NCBI GenBank assembly: GCA_017512705.1
Contig: JAFWEX010000074.1
Coordinates: 1 to 64,000 of the forward strand
Direction of reading: 5' to 3'
Source: Paenibacillus sp.
GTDB lineage: Bacteria > Bacillota > Bacilli > Paenibacillales > Paenibacillaceae
Length of the DNA stretch: 64,000 bases
Shown: positions 1 to 8,512 of the stretch, one piece after another
How positions within the stretch are numbered: the first letter of the stretch is position 1
Layout of the letters: every line of letters begins with the position of its first letter
The notes under the pieces: generated by a model
The model's input: only the letters and a program-made list of their open reading frames with translations
Told to the model about the DNA's origin: nothing
The model's database searches: none
Made by a program: the position numbers and the translations under genes

Positions 1-173
1 AGATAAGATAAGATGTAATTTAAATTAGATTAACGACAGTATGGCTGGTCACTTCGCTGCGGCTTATTTTATACATAAAATAACTGCCCTTACAATACCC
101 TTAGCTGTGATACAATAGGTGGGGTCTATATAGAAACGGAACACGCATACGTACGAGGAGGAACAGTAACAGA

Positions 174-797
174 ATGAAATCAGCACCATTTATAGCCGTT
201 GAAGGTCCGATTGGAGCAGGGAAAACAACACTCGCTACAATGCTTTCCCGCGAATTAAACCTCCCATTGGTAAAAGAAATTGTTGAGGAGAATCCATTTT
301 TGGCCTCCTTCTATCAGAATATTGACGAGTGGAGTTTCCAGCTCGAGATGTTTTTTCTCTGTAACCGCTTCAAGCAGCTGGAGGACACGGGTGCACACTT
401 TATTGAGCAAAACAGCCCGGTCGTTTCGGATTACCATATCTATAAAAATATGATTTTTGCTGAACGTACCTTAAAAGGAACAAAGCGGGATAAATATCGT
501 CAAATCTATCACCTATTAACCGATGACTTGCCAAAACCGAATCTGGTGCTTTATATCGAAGCTGAGCTGGATACTTTAATGTATCGGATTAATAAACGGG
601 GGCGCTCCTTCGAGCAAGACATGGATCCTGCCTATATGGAACAGTTAATAGCTGACTACAAAACAGGCATGGAGTATTTGGCTAATGGCTCGAATCCGCC
701 AGTCATTCTTAAAATTGATGCGGAGAAGCTTGACTTCGTAGAACATCCGGAGCATTTCAGACAAATTGTTAATCAAGTAAAGGAGCTTATCATATGA
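174..797 (+). CDS. dgk: Deoxyguanosine kinase
   Basis: Phosphorylates deoxyguanosine (and related purine deoxynucleosides) to the 5'-monophosphate in cytoplasmic nucleotide salvage. The 207-residue length equals that of Bacillus Dgk. Residues 10-18 carry the P-loop GPIGAGKTT. The family's ENPF segment follows near residue 39, the WSFQLEMFFL helix near 53, and a DYHIYKN motif near 87 matching the DRS region. An RGRSFE lid segment lies near 142. A GAGGAGGAA ribosome binding site precedes the ATG. The stop overlaps the start of dck by 4 bases (ATGA), so the two are translationally coupled. The assignment as the guanosine-type member rests on resemblance to the Bacillus protein and on gene order. 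Confidence 0.93.
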   Translation: MKSAPFIAVEGPIGAGKTTLATMLSRELNLPLVKEIVEENPFLASFYQNIDEWSFQLEMFFLCNRFKQLEDTGAHFIEQNSPVVSDYHIYKNMIFAERTLKGTKRDKYRQIYHLLTDDLPKPNLVLYIEAELDTLMYRINKRGRSFEQDMDPAYMEQLIADYKTGMEYLANGSNPPVILKIDAEKLDFVEHPEHFRQIVNQVKELII

Positions 798-1450
798 ATA
801 ACTATGGCATTCCAGCGAATGCATTAATTACGGTAGCAGGTACGGTAGGGGTGGGGAAATCCACACTGACGGCAGTGCTTGCCGAACGTTTGAATTTCAA
901 AACTTCTTTGGAGCAAGTTGACCACAACCCCTATTTGGAAAAATTCTATCATGATTTTGAGAGATGGAGCTTTCATCTGCAAATCTACCTCCTTGCTGAA
1001 CGTTTCAAAGAGCAGAAAAAGATTTTCGAGATGGGTGGCGGTTTTGTTCAAGATCGTTCTATCTATGAAGATACGGGCATCTTTGCACAGATGCATGCCG
1101 ATCAGGGAACGATGTCTGCCACCGATTTTGAGACCTATAGCAGCTTGTTTGAAGCGATGGTCATGACGCCTTATTTTCCACCCCCGGATGTTCTGATTTA
1201 TTTGGAAGGCAGTCTGCCATCGATTCTGAACCGGATTACGGAACGTGGACGTGAGATGGAGATTCAGACAGACCGCTCGTATTGGGAACATATGCATGAG
1301 CGCTATTCCGTGTGGATTGACCAGTTTACAGCGTGCCCTGTGCTACGTCTAAACATCGATGAATATGATGTACATGACCCGGCTTCGGTTGATGCTATTT
1401 TGGAGAAAATTGCAACGGTTATCAAACCCTCTAAGGAAGCTCAGGTATGA
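794..1450 (+). CDS. dck: Deoxyadenosine/deoxycytidine kinase
   Basis: Second kinase of the salvage pair, phosphorylating deoxyadenosine and deoxycytidine. At 218 residues it is the usual size. The P-loop GTVGVGKST lies at residues 16-24, HNPYLEKFYHDFERWSF near 43-59, the catalytic-site motif QDRSIYED near 84, and the lid RGREMEI near 145. It overlaps dgk by 4 bases, has its ribosome binding site inside dgk (AAAGGAGC), and a strong terminator follows. Seen: sequence motifs and coupling. Known: the paired arrangement is standard in Bacillus. Confidence 0.93.
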   Translation: MNNYGIPANALITVAGTVGVGKSTLTAVLAERLNFKTSLEQVDHNPYLEKFYHDFERWSFHLQIYLLAERFKEQKKIFEMGGGFVQDRSIYEDTGIFAQMHADQGTMSATDFETYSSLFEAMVMTPYFPPPDVLIYLEGSLPSILNRITERGREMEIQTDRSYWEHMHERYSVWIDQFTACPVLRLNIDEYDVHDPASVDAILEKIATVIKPSKEAQV

Positions 1451-1492
1451 TTTTATATTGAATATTAATAAGATAAAGGTTATTAGAAATAG

Positions 1493-1536
1493 ACACCTCT
1501 TTTACAGTGTTCAGGCTGTAGAAGAGGTGTTTTTTA
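1493..1536 (+). terminator. Intrinsic terminator of dgk-dck
   Basis: Stem ACACCTCTT (1493-1501) pairs with AAGAGGTGT (1522-1530), followed at once by a T-run. It lies 43 bases after the dck stop. Confidence 0.85.
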
Positions 1537-1705
1537 TAGTAAAAATGTCCAAAAAATGAGCTCTTGGGTGATGAGTTATGCGGAATTGTCTGTATGTAAG
1601 TATTAAAATATAGAAAGTTGTTGAAATTTGAAGTTTTTTGTGGTTCGATAGGAGAGGTGAATTATGGAAATATAGTATATGGATGACTCAGGAGGGAAAG
1701 ACATC

Positions 1706-2209
1706 ATGGAAGAAAAGCAAGGGATTAAAATTGGGATGCCGATCATCGGGGGTTTGATTGCTGCCATACTGGGAGGTGTAGTATGGGCTGCGGTTGCAGC
1801 TATGACGGAGTATGAGGTTGGACTAATTGCGATACTGGTTGGCGTGCTGTGCGGGTACGCTGTCGTGTTGTTCTCGAACAAACAAATTGCAACAGTGCAC
1901 AAGATAATTGCTATTATTTTTTCGTTAGTGGGCATTTTGCTCGGTAAATACTTGACGGTGGTTTATTTTACATCGGAATTGTTTACGGATGTGAGTTTGC
2001 TGTCACTGGTGTTTGATGGAGAAATGATTAGTGCTTTTGTCGATACAATCCAGGAATATTTCAGTGAACCTACGGATCTATTGTTCATCGGTCTGGCTGT
2101 CCTGTCTGCTTGGCAAATCCCAGGCCGTATGGCAAAAACGAGCATGGCCTCCGAAGCACCTACCTCGGACCAAGCAAATCAAGCATCGGATCAAGCCCCA
2201 AAAGCGTAA
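1706..2209 (+). CDS. Small multi-pass membrane protein, function unknown
   Basis: A 167-residue protein not assigned to a family. An upstream in-frame ATG exists at 1679, but GGAGGGA at 1691-1697 sits 8 bases before the ATG at 1706, so that start is preferred. Three hydrophobic segments lie near residues 9-30 (rich in G, A, I), 35-52 and 60-80, with a possible fourth near 130-145 (LLFIGLAVLSAW). The C-terminal 20 residues are polar and rich in S, Q and A (TSDQANQASDQAPKA). It is a stand-alone gene between two terminators. It could be a stress or envelope protein, but nothing in the sequence fixes a role. Confidence 0.7.
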   Translation: MEEKQGIKIGMPIIGGLIAAILGGVVWAAVAAMTEYEVGLIAILVGVLCGYAVVLFSNKQIATVHKIIAIIFSLVGILLGKYLTVVYFTSELFTDVSLLSLVFDGEMISAFVDTIQEYFSEPTDLLFIGLAVLSAWQIPGRMAKTSMASEAPTSDQANQASDQAPKA

Positions 2210-2404
2210 GAACTGATCAATGGTGCAGAATGCGATGCGTCCGTAGTCATTAAGCAGGAATATGAATACTGCAGAGTATAGCTGCAAAAAGAAAGCAAAG
2301 AGCAAAACATAATTAGAATAGAGTTAGGGATCAGGGACGAATTTCGGAGTGGACATCGACAACCAGGATGATTCACATTGCGGCCGGAGTACGCTGAGAT
2401 CGAA

Positions 2405-2439
2405 AAAATGACGTAACGCCTTAGGAGTTACGTCATTTT
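2405..2439. terminator. Bidirectional terminator between convergent genes
   Basis: A 13-bp perfect stem, 2405-2417 with 2427-2439 (AAAATGACGTAAC and its complement), with a 9-base loop. The A-rich and T-rich flanks serve both strands. It ends just before the stop of the minus-strand MerR gene. Confidence 0.85.
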
Positions 2440-2440
2440 G

Positions 2441-3184
2441 TTATTGGTGCTGGTCAGCATATACAGCCATTGCATTACACATGAATTGTGCCAAACCCTC
2501 ACCAAATTGGTCTATATTCCGTGTGAAACGTTCATCTTCTACATACATCTGACCAAGTACTTTGAAGGCTTCTGGAGAATAGCTTCCAATTTGGTTCAGA
2601 TACAGGTACCATTTTTTCATCTCGGCCTGTGCTTCTGCAGACTCGGGTGCTGTGTGGCGAAGTGTTGCCAGACGTCTGAAGATGTCGTTCATTTGTTCAG
2701 ACAGCTCTTTTTGCTTATCCGCAGGTTGATGAACTGTTTTTCGGTTAGCCTCATCGATGGTACGGTCGCCCCAACGTTGACGAGCTTCCTGTTCGTACGG
2801 ATTATCACTAAAATTAAAGCCTTGGAATTGTTCTTTGGCGGTCATTTGAATCTCTCCTCTTAGGTGTAATACGGTTTTATCGATCGTTGCGATAATTTGA
2901 TCCAGACGCTGGCGTTTTTCCAGCAAAATGAGCTTATGCATATGCAGGGCTTCCTCTGCATCAAAGGCGGGGTCATCTATAATATTTTTGATTTCTTTCA
3001 GCGAGAAACCAAGCTCTTTGAAAAACAGGATCTGCTGTAATCGTTCCAGATTGGCATTGGAGTACATTCGATATCCTGCAGCGGTAATCTCATCTGGGAC
3101 AAGTAACCCGATCTCGTCATAGTGATGCAGTGTGCGCACACTGATGGAAACAAGTTCGGAGACTTCTTTTACTTTCATGGCCAT
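2441..3184 (-). CDS. MerR-family transcriptional activator, TipA/Mta type
   Basis: A 247-residue regulator. The N-terminal MerR helix-turn-helix (MKVKEVSELVSISVRTLHHY, from residue 3) and the RMYSNANLERLQQI wing are clear. A coiled coil follows (residues about 75-115). The C-terminal half (about 125-247) resembles the TipAS antibiotic-recognition domain, with the family's RWGDRTIDEAN-like segment and a helical end near YADQHQ. The start at 3184 was chosen over the longer frame because AAGGAGG sits 8 bases upstream. TipA/Mta proteins bind thiopeptides or hydrophobic drugs and activate their own or efflux promoters. No efflux gene is adjacent, so the target here is probably its own promoter and distant genes. 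Confidence 0.88.
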   Translation of the reverse strand: MAMKVKEVSELVSISVRTLHHYDEIGLLVPDEITAAGYRMYSNANLERLQQILFFKELGFSLKEIKNIIDDPAFDAEEALHMHKLILLEKRQRLDQIIATIDKTVLHLRGEIQMTAKEQFQGFNFSDNPYEQEARQRWGDRTIDEANRKTVHQPADKQKELSEQMNDIFRRLATLRHTAPESAEAQAEMKKWYLYLNQIGSYSPEAFKVLGQMYVEDERFTRNIDQFGEGLAQFMCNAMAVYADQHQ

Positions 3185-3208
3185 AAGTAAAACCTCCTTA
3201 CAACATGA

Positions 3209-3239
3209 ATTGTACAATGTCACGTTACGTGAGAGTCAA
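3209..3239 (-). promoter_or_regulatory. MerR-type promoter with 19-bp spacer and palindromic operator
   Basis: On the minus strand, -35 TTGACT (3234-3239) and -10 TACAAT (3209-3214) are separated by exactly 19 bases. Inside the spacer is a perfect 6-1-6 palindrome, TCACGT-T-ACGTGA (3220-3232). Long spacers with a central dyad are the hallmark of promoters activated by MerR-family DNA twisting, so autoregulation by the adjacent gene is inferred. Confidence 0.82.
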
Positions 3240-3385
3240 CATGTTCATTGTATTATTTTTTATCTCCAGAAAAGATACCAGAAGCTTCGACAATTATGTG
3301 TGAATGCTTAACAAGCTGAAATACATAGAACTTATCGAACTTGCCCAAAATTTTGATTGGAGTGTAGATGTAAGAGGATAGGGAG

Positions 3386-3411
3386 ACAGGAAACAGGAAA
3401 CAGGAAACAGG
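3386..3411. repeat. Short 7-bp tandem repeat
   Basis: ACAGGAA occurs three times in tandem with a partial fourth copy. It sits in the 394-base gap between the MerR regulator and thiE (3185-3578), which otherwise holds only the MerR promoter and the thiE terminator. Confidence 0.7.
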
Positions 3412-3524
3412 GAGTTATTAGCCCCGTTGGAGCTAGGGAGTTTCGTCTATATGATAGTGTGAAGTTCACTTTGAAAGTTCACGTGGATGGGAAGTTAACG
3501 AGGAGAGGATGGGTATGCATAAAG

Positions 3525-3555
3525 AAGGCTGCAGAAACCGTTGGTCTGCAGCCTT
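3525..3555 (-). terminator. Terminator-like hairpin after thiE
   Basis: An 11-bp perfect stem AAGGCTGCAGA (3525-3535) with 3545-3555 lies 24 bases past the thiE stop. The following minus-strand sequence has only a short T-rich stretch (CTTTATG). Confidence 0.65.
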
Positions 3556-3578
3556 ATTATGGTCTGCGGGGAGCGCGG

Positions 3579-4244
3579 CTATGCCTGCTCCCTGTTCAGG
3601 ATCGCAGCGAGCTGTGCCGTCGCTGCGCGTACATCGGCCGCACCTGTGATGGCGGAGATGACGGCTACGCCGTCGGCTCCAGCCGCCATCACAGCGGCCG
3701 CGGTATCGGGCGTAATGCCGCCGATACCGACTACCGGAACTGCGATGCCTGCGGCGCGCAGTTCCGTAACTCCAGCGGGGCCCAGCACAGCGTGGGCATC
3801 CGCTTTGGAGCGCGTCGGATACATGGGGCCGACGCCAAGATAGTCTGCGCCCGCCTGCACGGCACGGCGGGCTTCAAGGGCGGAGTGGGCGGATACGCCA
3901 AGCATCCGCCCTTCTCCAATGCGGGCGCGTACCAGCGCCGCGTCCGCATCGTCCTGGCCGACGTGTACACCGTCGGCCTCTACCTCCACAGCCAGCTCCA
4001 CATCATCGTTCACGATGAACGGTATCCTGTGCTGGCTGCACACCTCACGAAGCCGCAGCGCAAGCGCTGAACGTGCTTCGCCTGTCAGAGCGCCAGTTCC
4101 CTTCTCGCGGAACTGGAATAGCGTAATGCCGCCAGCAATAGCTTGGCGCAGCACCTCCACAGGGTCACGCGTCGTATTGACGCTACCCATGACCAAATAT
4201 AATTGCAGCGCGCGACGCACCGCATCCACATCCCACACGTGCAT
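3579..4244 (-). CDS. thiE: Thiamine-phosphate synthase
   Basis: Joins HMP pyrophosphate and HET phosphate to thiamine phosphate in the cytoplasm. The 221-residue TIM barrel shows QFREKG near residue 43 (phosphate/pyrophosphate contacts), the metal-binding stretch FIVNDD near 75, DGVHVGQDD near 90, GVSAHS near 116, GVGPMYPTRSK near 137 and VGIGGITPDTA near 172. Start and the thiD stop overlap by one base (TGATG), so it is the last gene of thiM-thiD-thiE. Its GC content is noticeably above its neighbours: the stretch 3661-3720 has 43 G or C in 60. Confidence 0.95.
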   Translation of the reverse strand: MHVWDVDAVRRALQLYLVMGSVNTTRDPVEVLRQAIAGGITLFQFREKGTGALTGEARSALALRLREVCSQHRIPFIVNDDVELAVEVEADGVHVGQDDADAALVRARIGEGRMLGVSAHSALEARRAVQAGADYLGVGPMYPTRSKADAHAVLGPAGVTELRAAGIAVPVVGIGGITPDTAAAVMAAGADGVAVISAITGAADVRAATAQLAAILNREQA

Positions 4245-5056
4245 CAGCGTTCACCCCGCTGTCTGCGCTGATACGCAAAGTGATTCGTTGGTCCATGCCC
4301 GGCCCCGAATCCCAGCTCATCTTCAATGGCTGCCTGAATGAATGCTCGCGCGGTCGTAACGGCAGCCAGTACAGGAGAGCCCTTCGCCAGTTCGGCTGTA
4401 ATCGCAGCAGAGAACGTGCATCCGGTTCCGTGTGTATGACGTGTAACGACACGGAGGTTCTCCAGATAATGAAAGGTTTTCCCGTCATACAGGACATCGA
4501 CAACCATTCCGCTGTCCACATCATGTCCTCCCTTAACTAAGGCATATGTTGTGCCCATCTGCACCAATTGCTTCGCAGCTTCCTCTCGCTCGCTTAGGTT
4601 CCGAATAGACATCCCGGTGAGTAGTTCAGCTTCGGGAATGTTGGGCGTAGTAATCAGGGCGTGAGGCAGCAACTCCTGAACAAGTGCCTGCACGGCCTCT
4701 TGCTGGAGGAGAGGTGCACCGCCTTTGGCAACCATAACAGGATCAATCACGAGATTGGTCCAGCCGTACTGCTGCCATTTTGCCGCGACAAGACGAATAA
4801 TCTCGGCATTATACAGCATGCCTGTTTTGACCGCACACGGCTGAAAGTCGGCTCCCGTAGAATCGAGCTGCTGGGCAATACCATCGTAACTGATGGGGTA
4901 AACGCCTTGAACACCCGTTGTGTTCTGTGCAGCGATCGCTGTAATCACAGTCATTCCGTATACGCCAAGCTCTTGGAAGGTTTTGAGATCAGCTTGAATT
5001 CCGGCACCGCCGCCGTTATCAGACCCAGCAATCGTTAATGCTTGTACAATAGTCAT
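4244..5056 (-). CDS. thiD: Hydroxymethylpyrimidine (phosphate) kinase
   Basis: Phosphorylates HMP and HMP-P to HMP-PP, the pyrimidine substrate of ThiE. The 270-residue ribokinase-fold protein begins ALTIAGSDNGGGAGIQADLKT with the family's GSDxxGGAGIQAD substrate site. The DPVMVAKGGAPL motif is near residue 105, KGGHD near 183, and HGTGCTFSAAIT near 210 holds the ATP-binding and anion-hole residues. It overlaps thiM upstream by 4 bases (ATGA) and thiE downstream by one base, so expression follows the TPP riboswitch. Confidence 0.95.
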   Translation of the reverse strand: MTIVQALTIAGSDNGGGAGIQADLKTFQELGVYGMTVITAIAAQNTTGVQGVYPISYDGIAQQLDSTGADFQPCAVKTGMLYNAEIIRLVAAKWQQYGWTNLVIDPVMVAKGGAPLLQQEAVQALVQELLPHALITTPNIPEAELLTGMSIRNLSEREEAAKQLVQMGTTYALVKGGHDVDSGMVVDVLYDGKTFHYLENLRVVTRHTHGTGCTFSAAITAELAKGSPVLAAVTTARAFIQAAIEDELGFGAGHGPTNHFAYQRRQRGER

Positions 5057-5865
5057 CGTACACCTCCACGAATTTCATGAATTTGTGCATGCTGCAAAAG
5101 GTGTGCGGGTGTCACCTGTGCTAATTGATTTAATAATTCAATCTGGAAGCTGCCAGGCCCCTGATCACCTGTTCGTGCTGCAGCTTGTTCAGCGGCGACC
5201 CCGTAGAAAGCTACGGCTTCGGCTACACAGCTCAATAAATCGTCATCCTGATCCGCAATCGCAGCAAAAGCACCAATGACTGAGCTTAGAAGACAGCCTG
5301 CGCCAGTTACTTGGGTGAGCATGGGATGTCCGTTGTTTGCAAGGAACGTACGAAGCCCGTCTGTAATGATATCGTTTTGGCCAGTAATGACGACAATACA
5401 GCCCAGTTGCTGCGCTGCTCGCTCTGCAATGTCGATCCGGTCACCTTCGCCAGCTCCTGCGTCCACACCTTTGATCGTCCAGGGTACACCAATGACATGG
5501 GCAACTTCGGCAATATTGCCGCGTAATACCGTGAGATGAAGCTCGCGAACCAGCATCTGGGCCGTATCCGTGCGATATGTCGTGGCTCCTGCGCCCACAG
5601 GATCAAGTACGACAGGCACATGATGAGCATTGGCGGATTGCCCTGCCAGTCGTATAGATTGAACAACCCTTTCATCCAAAGTACCGATGTTCAGGACGAC
5701 TGCTCCCGCCATGCGGGCTACGTCAGCAACTTCTTCATGGGCGTAGGCCATAAACGGTGAGGCACCGAGAGCCAGCAGACCATTCGCTGTAAAGGGTGCA
5801 ACGACAAGATTCGTAATATTATGAACCAAAGGATTCCGTGTACGTACACGTTCAAGATAAGACAT
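5053..5865 (-). CDS. thiM: Hydroxyethylthiazole kinase
   Basis: Phosphorylates the thiazole alcohol HET for salvage into thiamine. N-terminal NPLVHNITNLVVAPFTANGLLALGASP carries the substrate-binding motif, followed by LDPVGAGAT near residue 90 and VTGAGCLLSSVIGAF near 190, which holds the catalytic Cys/anion-hole segment. ATG codons exist at 5871 and 5865. The AAGGAGG is only 2 bases from the first but 8 from the second, so 5865 (MSYLERV, 270 residues) is preferred. It is the first gene after the TPP riboswitch. With thiD and thiE it makes a salvage operon, and no de novo thiC or thiG is present here. Confidence 0.94.
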   Translation of the reverse strand: MSYLERVRTRNPLVHNITNLVVAPFTANGLLALGASPFMAYAHEEVADVARMAGAVVLNIGTLDERVVQSIRLAGQSANAHHVPVVLDPVGAGATTYRTDTAQMLVRELHLTVLRGNIAEVAHVIGVPWTIKGVDAGAGEGDRIDIAERAAQQLGCIVVITGQNDIITDGLRTFLANNGHPMLTQVTGAGCLLSSVIGAFAAIADQDDDLLSCVAEAVAFYGVAAEQAAARTGDQGPGSFQIELLNQLAQVTPAHLLQHAQIHEIRGGVR

Positions 5866-6030
5866 CTTCATTACCTCCTTGATCTAGTTACTTGGGATAT
5901 GAGGGACAAACGTACAAAGTGAACCATGTTCTGATCCAGAACAATCCATAACAGGGTGAGAATTAGCAAGCAGAAGTGTATGTCGGACTAAAGCCTACAC
6001 ATTGAGAATAGTCACCAAAAAATATAAAAA

Positions 6031-6064
6031 AGCCCTACCCATTTCCGGAGAAATGAGCAGAGCT
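6031..6064 (-). terminator. Expression-platform terminator of the TPP riboswitch
   Basis: A 15-bp stem with G-U wobbles (6064-6050 with 6045-6031 read on the minus strand) is followed by TTTTTTATATTTTTT. It lies between the aptamer and thiM, so ligand-dependent transcription termination is inferred. Confidence 0.82.
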
Positions 6065-6129
6065 ATAGGTTAAACATCGAAGTGGTTCCCCATGTTAGAT
6101 AGAGGGGAAACCTATTATTCATAAAAGCT

Positions 6130-6215
6130 GCTCCACTTCCCTCCGCTGGTATGATCCAGATCAGGTTCAAAGGGTCCGAATGTACGATTCGTCTCAGCCG
6201 CAAGGCTCCCCCAGT
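6130..6215 (-). ncRNA. TPP riboswitch (THI element)
   Basis: Read on the minus strand it shows the conserved THI-box blocks in order: GGGGGAGCC, GCTGAGA, a variable hairpin, ACCCTTTGAACCTGATCTGG, ATACCAGCG and GAGGGAAG. These are the pyrimidine- and pyrophosphate-sensing helices of the family. It controls thiM-thiD-thiE about 260 bases downstream. The rest of the 5866-6449 gap holds the terminator and no gene. Confidence 0.96.
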
Positions 6216-6449
6216 GCAAATGTTAAAATATGAAGTTATGTCCCCAGCATATATCACATCCTGCCCCCATGTAAAGAGAGCTGGCATTTACGTCTTGAAA
6301 CTGGCATGGAAATGTACTGGATATTCTATAGATCCGCTATTCCGATTTACCTTAGCTCATCAACCCGATATAATGGAGAATGGCTCATATGGCCGTACTA
6401 CGAATGAGGGCAGGACAGTTGTTCCTCCCGGCAGAATGGGGACCCTGAG

Positions 6450-7331
6450 TTGAAAACGTTCAAGAAAGTATATATTGAGATCACCAGTATCTGTAATCTG
6501 GCATGCAGCTTTTGTCCACAAACGAAGCGTGCCAAAGGATTTATCGACCCTGAAGTTTTTAATCATATATTGGATCAAATTAAACCGCATACCAAACATA
6601 TTTATCTGCACGTTAAAGGGGAGCCATTGCTTCACCCGAAAATTGACCTGTTGCTGGATATGGCCCATGCCAAAGGTTTTAAGGTAAACATTACGACGAA
6701 TGGCACATTATTGCCTAAAACGCAGCATAAATTATTAGGTAAACCTGCTCTGAGACAGATGAATTTCTCACTACACAGCTTCGACGGACATGAAGGTTCT
6801 ACGGATCGTGAGGGGTATTTGGGCAACATTTTGTCTTTTGTTCGTGAAGCCGTGAAACATAATGTTATTGTTTCATTCCGACTATGGAACCTTACCCAGG
6901 ATAATTTTACGAATGCTCAGATGAATCGAAATCGAGAGACGCTTGAGGTGCTGGAGCGGGAATTTAACCTGGATTTCAAGATTGAAGAAAAGGTCGTTCC
7001 GGGTAGCGGTGTAAAAATTGCACCCAATGTGTATCTGAATCAGGATCATGAATTCCAGTGGCCAAGTCTGGATGCACCTGAAGATGACGGCAAAGGCTTC
7101 TGTCATGCGTTGCGCAATCAAGCCGCTGTACTGGTGGATGGAACTGTCGTTCCATGCTGCCTGGATGGAGAAGGGGTAATCAACCTCGGTAATATCCATG
7201 AGAAATCTTTTTCTGATATTGTGGATGGAGAGCGGGCGAACAATCTGGTCTATGGTTTTTCCAAACGAGAAGCTGTAGAGGAACTGTGCCGGAAGTGTGG
7301 ATACCGTCAGCGGTTCGGAGCCGGGGCTTAA
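6450..7331 (+). CDS. Radical SAM protein with SPASM-type C-terminus
   Basis: A 293-residue protein. The N-terminus ITSICNLACSFC carries the CxxxCxxC motif (residues about 12-19) that binds the radical-SAM [4Fe-4S] cluster. KGEPLLHPKI near 52 corresponds to the GGEP SAM-binding motif and NITTNGTLL near 75 to the next strand. The C-terminal part has VDGTVVPCCLDGEG and LCRKCGYRQRF, typical SPASM cysteines for auxiliary Fe-S clusters. The start is a TTG with a weak GGGGA site upstream. No peptide precursor or partner maturation gene is adjacent, so the substrate is unknown. It could modify a protein, a peptide or a small metabolite. Confidence 0.8.
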   Translation: MKTFKKVYIEITSICNLACSFCPQTKRAKGFIDPEVFNHILDQIKPHTKHIYLHVKGEPLLHPKIDLLLDMAHAKGFKVNITTNGTLLPKTQHKLLGKPALRQMNFSLHSFDGHEGSTDREGYLGNILSFVREAVKHNVIVSFRLWNLTQDNFTNAQMNRNRETLEVLEREFNLDFKIEEKVVPGSGVKIAPNVYLNQDHEFQWPSLDAPEDDGKGFCHALRNQAAVLVDGTVVPCCLDGEGVINLGNIHEKSFSDIVDGERANNLVYGFSKREAVEELCRKCGYRQRFGAGA

Positions 7332-7695
7332 AGGCTTGCTTCAGGAAGAAGCATACAGTGAACATGCATATTCGAGGTACATCATTATTCAGGACCAAGT
7401 ATAGTCCAGATACACAGTGTTACAAACAATGTATGCGATACTAGTAGAGATAAAAACAGCATATCGCCAGTTAATATCGGTATATCTCAACAAAATCATA
7501 TGTGATAACGATCAAAGTATTATCTGATTTGATGCTAAATAATGTAAATCTGATCTAAAGATTATTCCTGTAATCTTCCTTTTTTTGTAGGATAAGGTCA
7601 GGTCCCGGGTAGTGATGAACTTCTTCACTTCTCCGGTTCCGTGAGACAAGCCTGTGGCTTGCAGACGAATCCATTCATATTAAGGGAGGATGTTG
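7332..7695 (+). promoter_or_regulatory. Intergenic region with structured leader before the pectate lyase
   Basis: No gene is seen. From 7597 to 7672 several complementary arms occur: AGTGA (7611-7615) with TCACT, CAAGCC/GGCTTG around a TGT loop (7648-7662), and an outer GGTTC/GAATCC. Together they would fold into a branched RNA in the 5' leader of the pectate lyase mRNA. It does not match the TPP, SAM, cyclic-di-GMP, purine, lysine or cobalamin consensus as I know them. Function is unassigned. Confidence 0.4.
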
Positions 7696-8367
7696 ATGAT
7701 GAAAAAGATGTTAACACTGTTGTTGTCCGCTGGTTTGGTAGCTTCCATATTTGGTGCTATGCCTGCGACGGCTGCGCCAACCGTTGTGAATTCAACGATT
7801 GTTGTACCTAAAGGCACGACATATGATGGTCAGGGGAAAACTTTTGTGGCCAACCCATCTACCTTGGGTGATGGATCTCAAGCTGAGAATCAGAAGCCGG
7901 TCTTTCGTTTGGAAGCAGGGGCTACCCTGAAAAATGTCATCATCGGTGCACCTGCAGCAGACGGTGTACATTGTTATGGTAACTGCAATATTTCAAATGT
8001 CGTGTGGCAGGATGTGGGAGAGGATGCGTTGACACTGAAATCCTCTGGAACGGTGAATATTACAGGCGGTGCAGCATATAAAGCGTACGACAAAGTGTTC
8101 CAGATGAATGCTTCGGGTACGATCAATATCAAAAATTTCAGAGCGGATGATATTGGCAAACTGGTGCGGCAAAATGGAGGAACGTCCTACGCGGTTAATA
8201 TGACGCTGGATAGCTCCGACATTTCGAATGTGAAAGATTCTATTATGCGTACAGATAGCAGCAGCACACAAGGGCGAATCACCAATACACGTTATTCCAA
8301 AGTGCCAACGCTGTTTAAAGGATTTGCCTCAGGTAAAACGAGCCAGTCCGGCAATACACAGTATTAG
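7696..8367 (+). CDS. Secreted pectate lyase, polysaccharide lyase family 3
   Basis: Cleaves polygalacturonate by beta-elimination outside the cell. A Sec signal peptide (MMKKM, then [21 protein letters not shown]) ends near residue 28. The mature 195 residues form the compact PL3 beta-helix, with [55 protein letters not shown] and the conserved [12 protein letters not shown]. The last two are strongly typical of PL3 lyases, which need calcium. GGGAGG lies 6 bases before the chosen ATG at 7696. The ATG at 7690 abuts the ribosome binding site, and 7699 is equally possible. The gene has its own terminator and is monocistronic. Confidence 0.92.
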   Translation: MMKKMLTLLLSAGLVASIFGAMPATAAPTVVNSTIVVPKGTTYDGQGKTFVANPSTLGDGSQAENQKPVFRLEAGATLKNVIIGAPAADGVHCYGNCNISNVVWQDVGEDALTLKSSGTVNITGGAAYKAYDKVFQMNASGTINIKNFRADDIGKLVRQNGGTSYAVNMTLDSSDISNVKDSIMRTDSSSTQGRITNTRYSKVPTLFKGFASGKTSQSGNTQY

Positions 8368-8512
8368 ACTGCAATGGTCCGATGGCTAAGATGTAATCAC
8401 TGAATTGATTCATCAGTCTTGGTCTATCCATCAATCTATTCATTCATTGCATTCATTAAAAGTTCGTTATATTCATAGGCATGTTACTTTTGGTTGAAAA
8501 AGGACATGTATC

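Noticed and set aside
824..1297. A 157-codon minus-strand frame opposite dck
   Set aside because: Shadow of dck; no start signal and no plausible protein features.
3357..4070. A 237-codon plus-strand frame opposite thiE
   Set aside because: It is the shadow of the GC-rich thiE gene and has no ribosome binding site or family resemblance; the minus-strand ThiE motifs are unmistakable.
7597..7672. Cyclic-di-GMP or other known riboswitch in the pectate lyase leader
   Set aside because: The GCACAGGGCAAACC and GACGCAAAGCC-type blocks are missing, so it is only listed as an unassigned structured leader.
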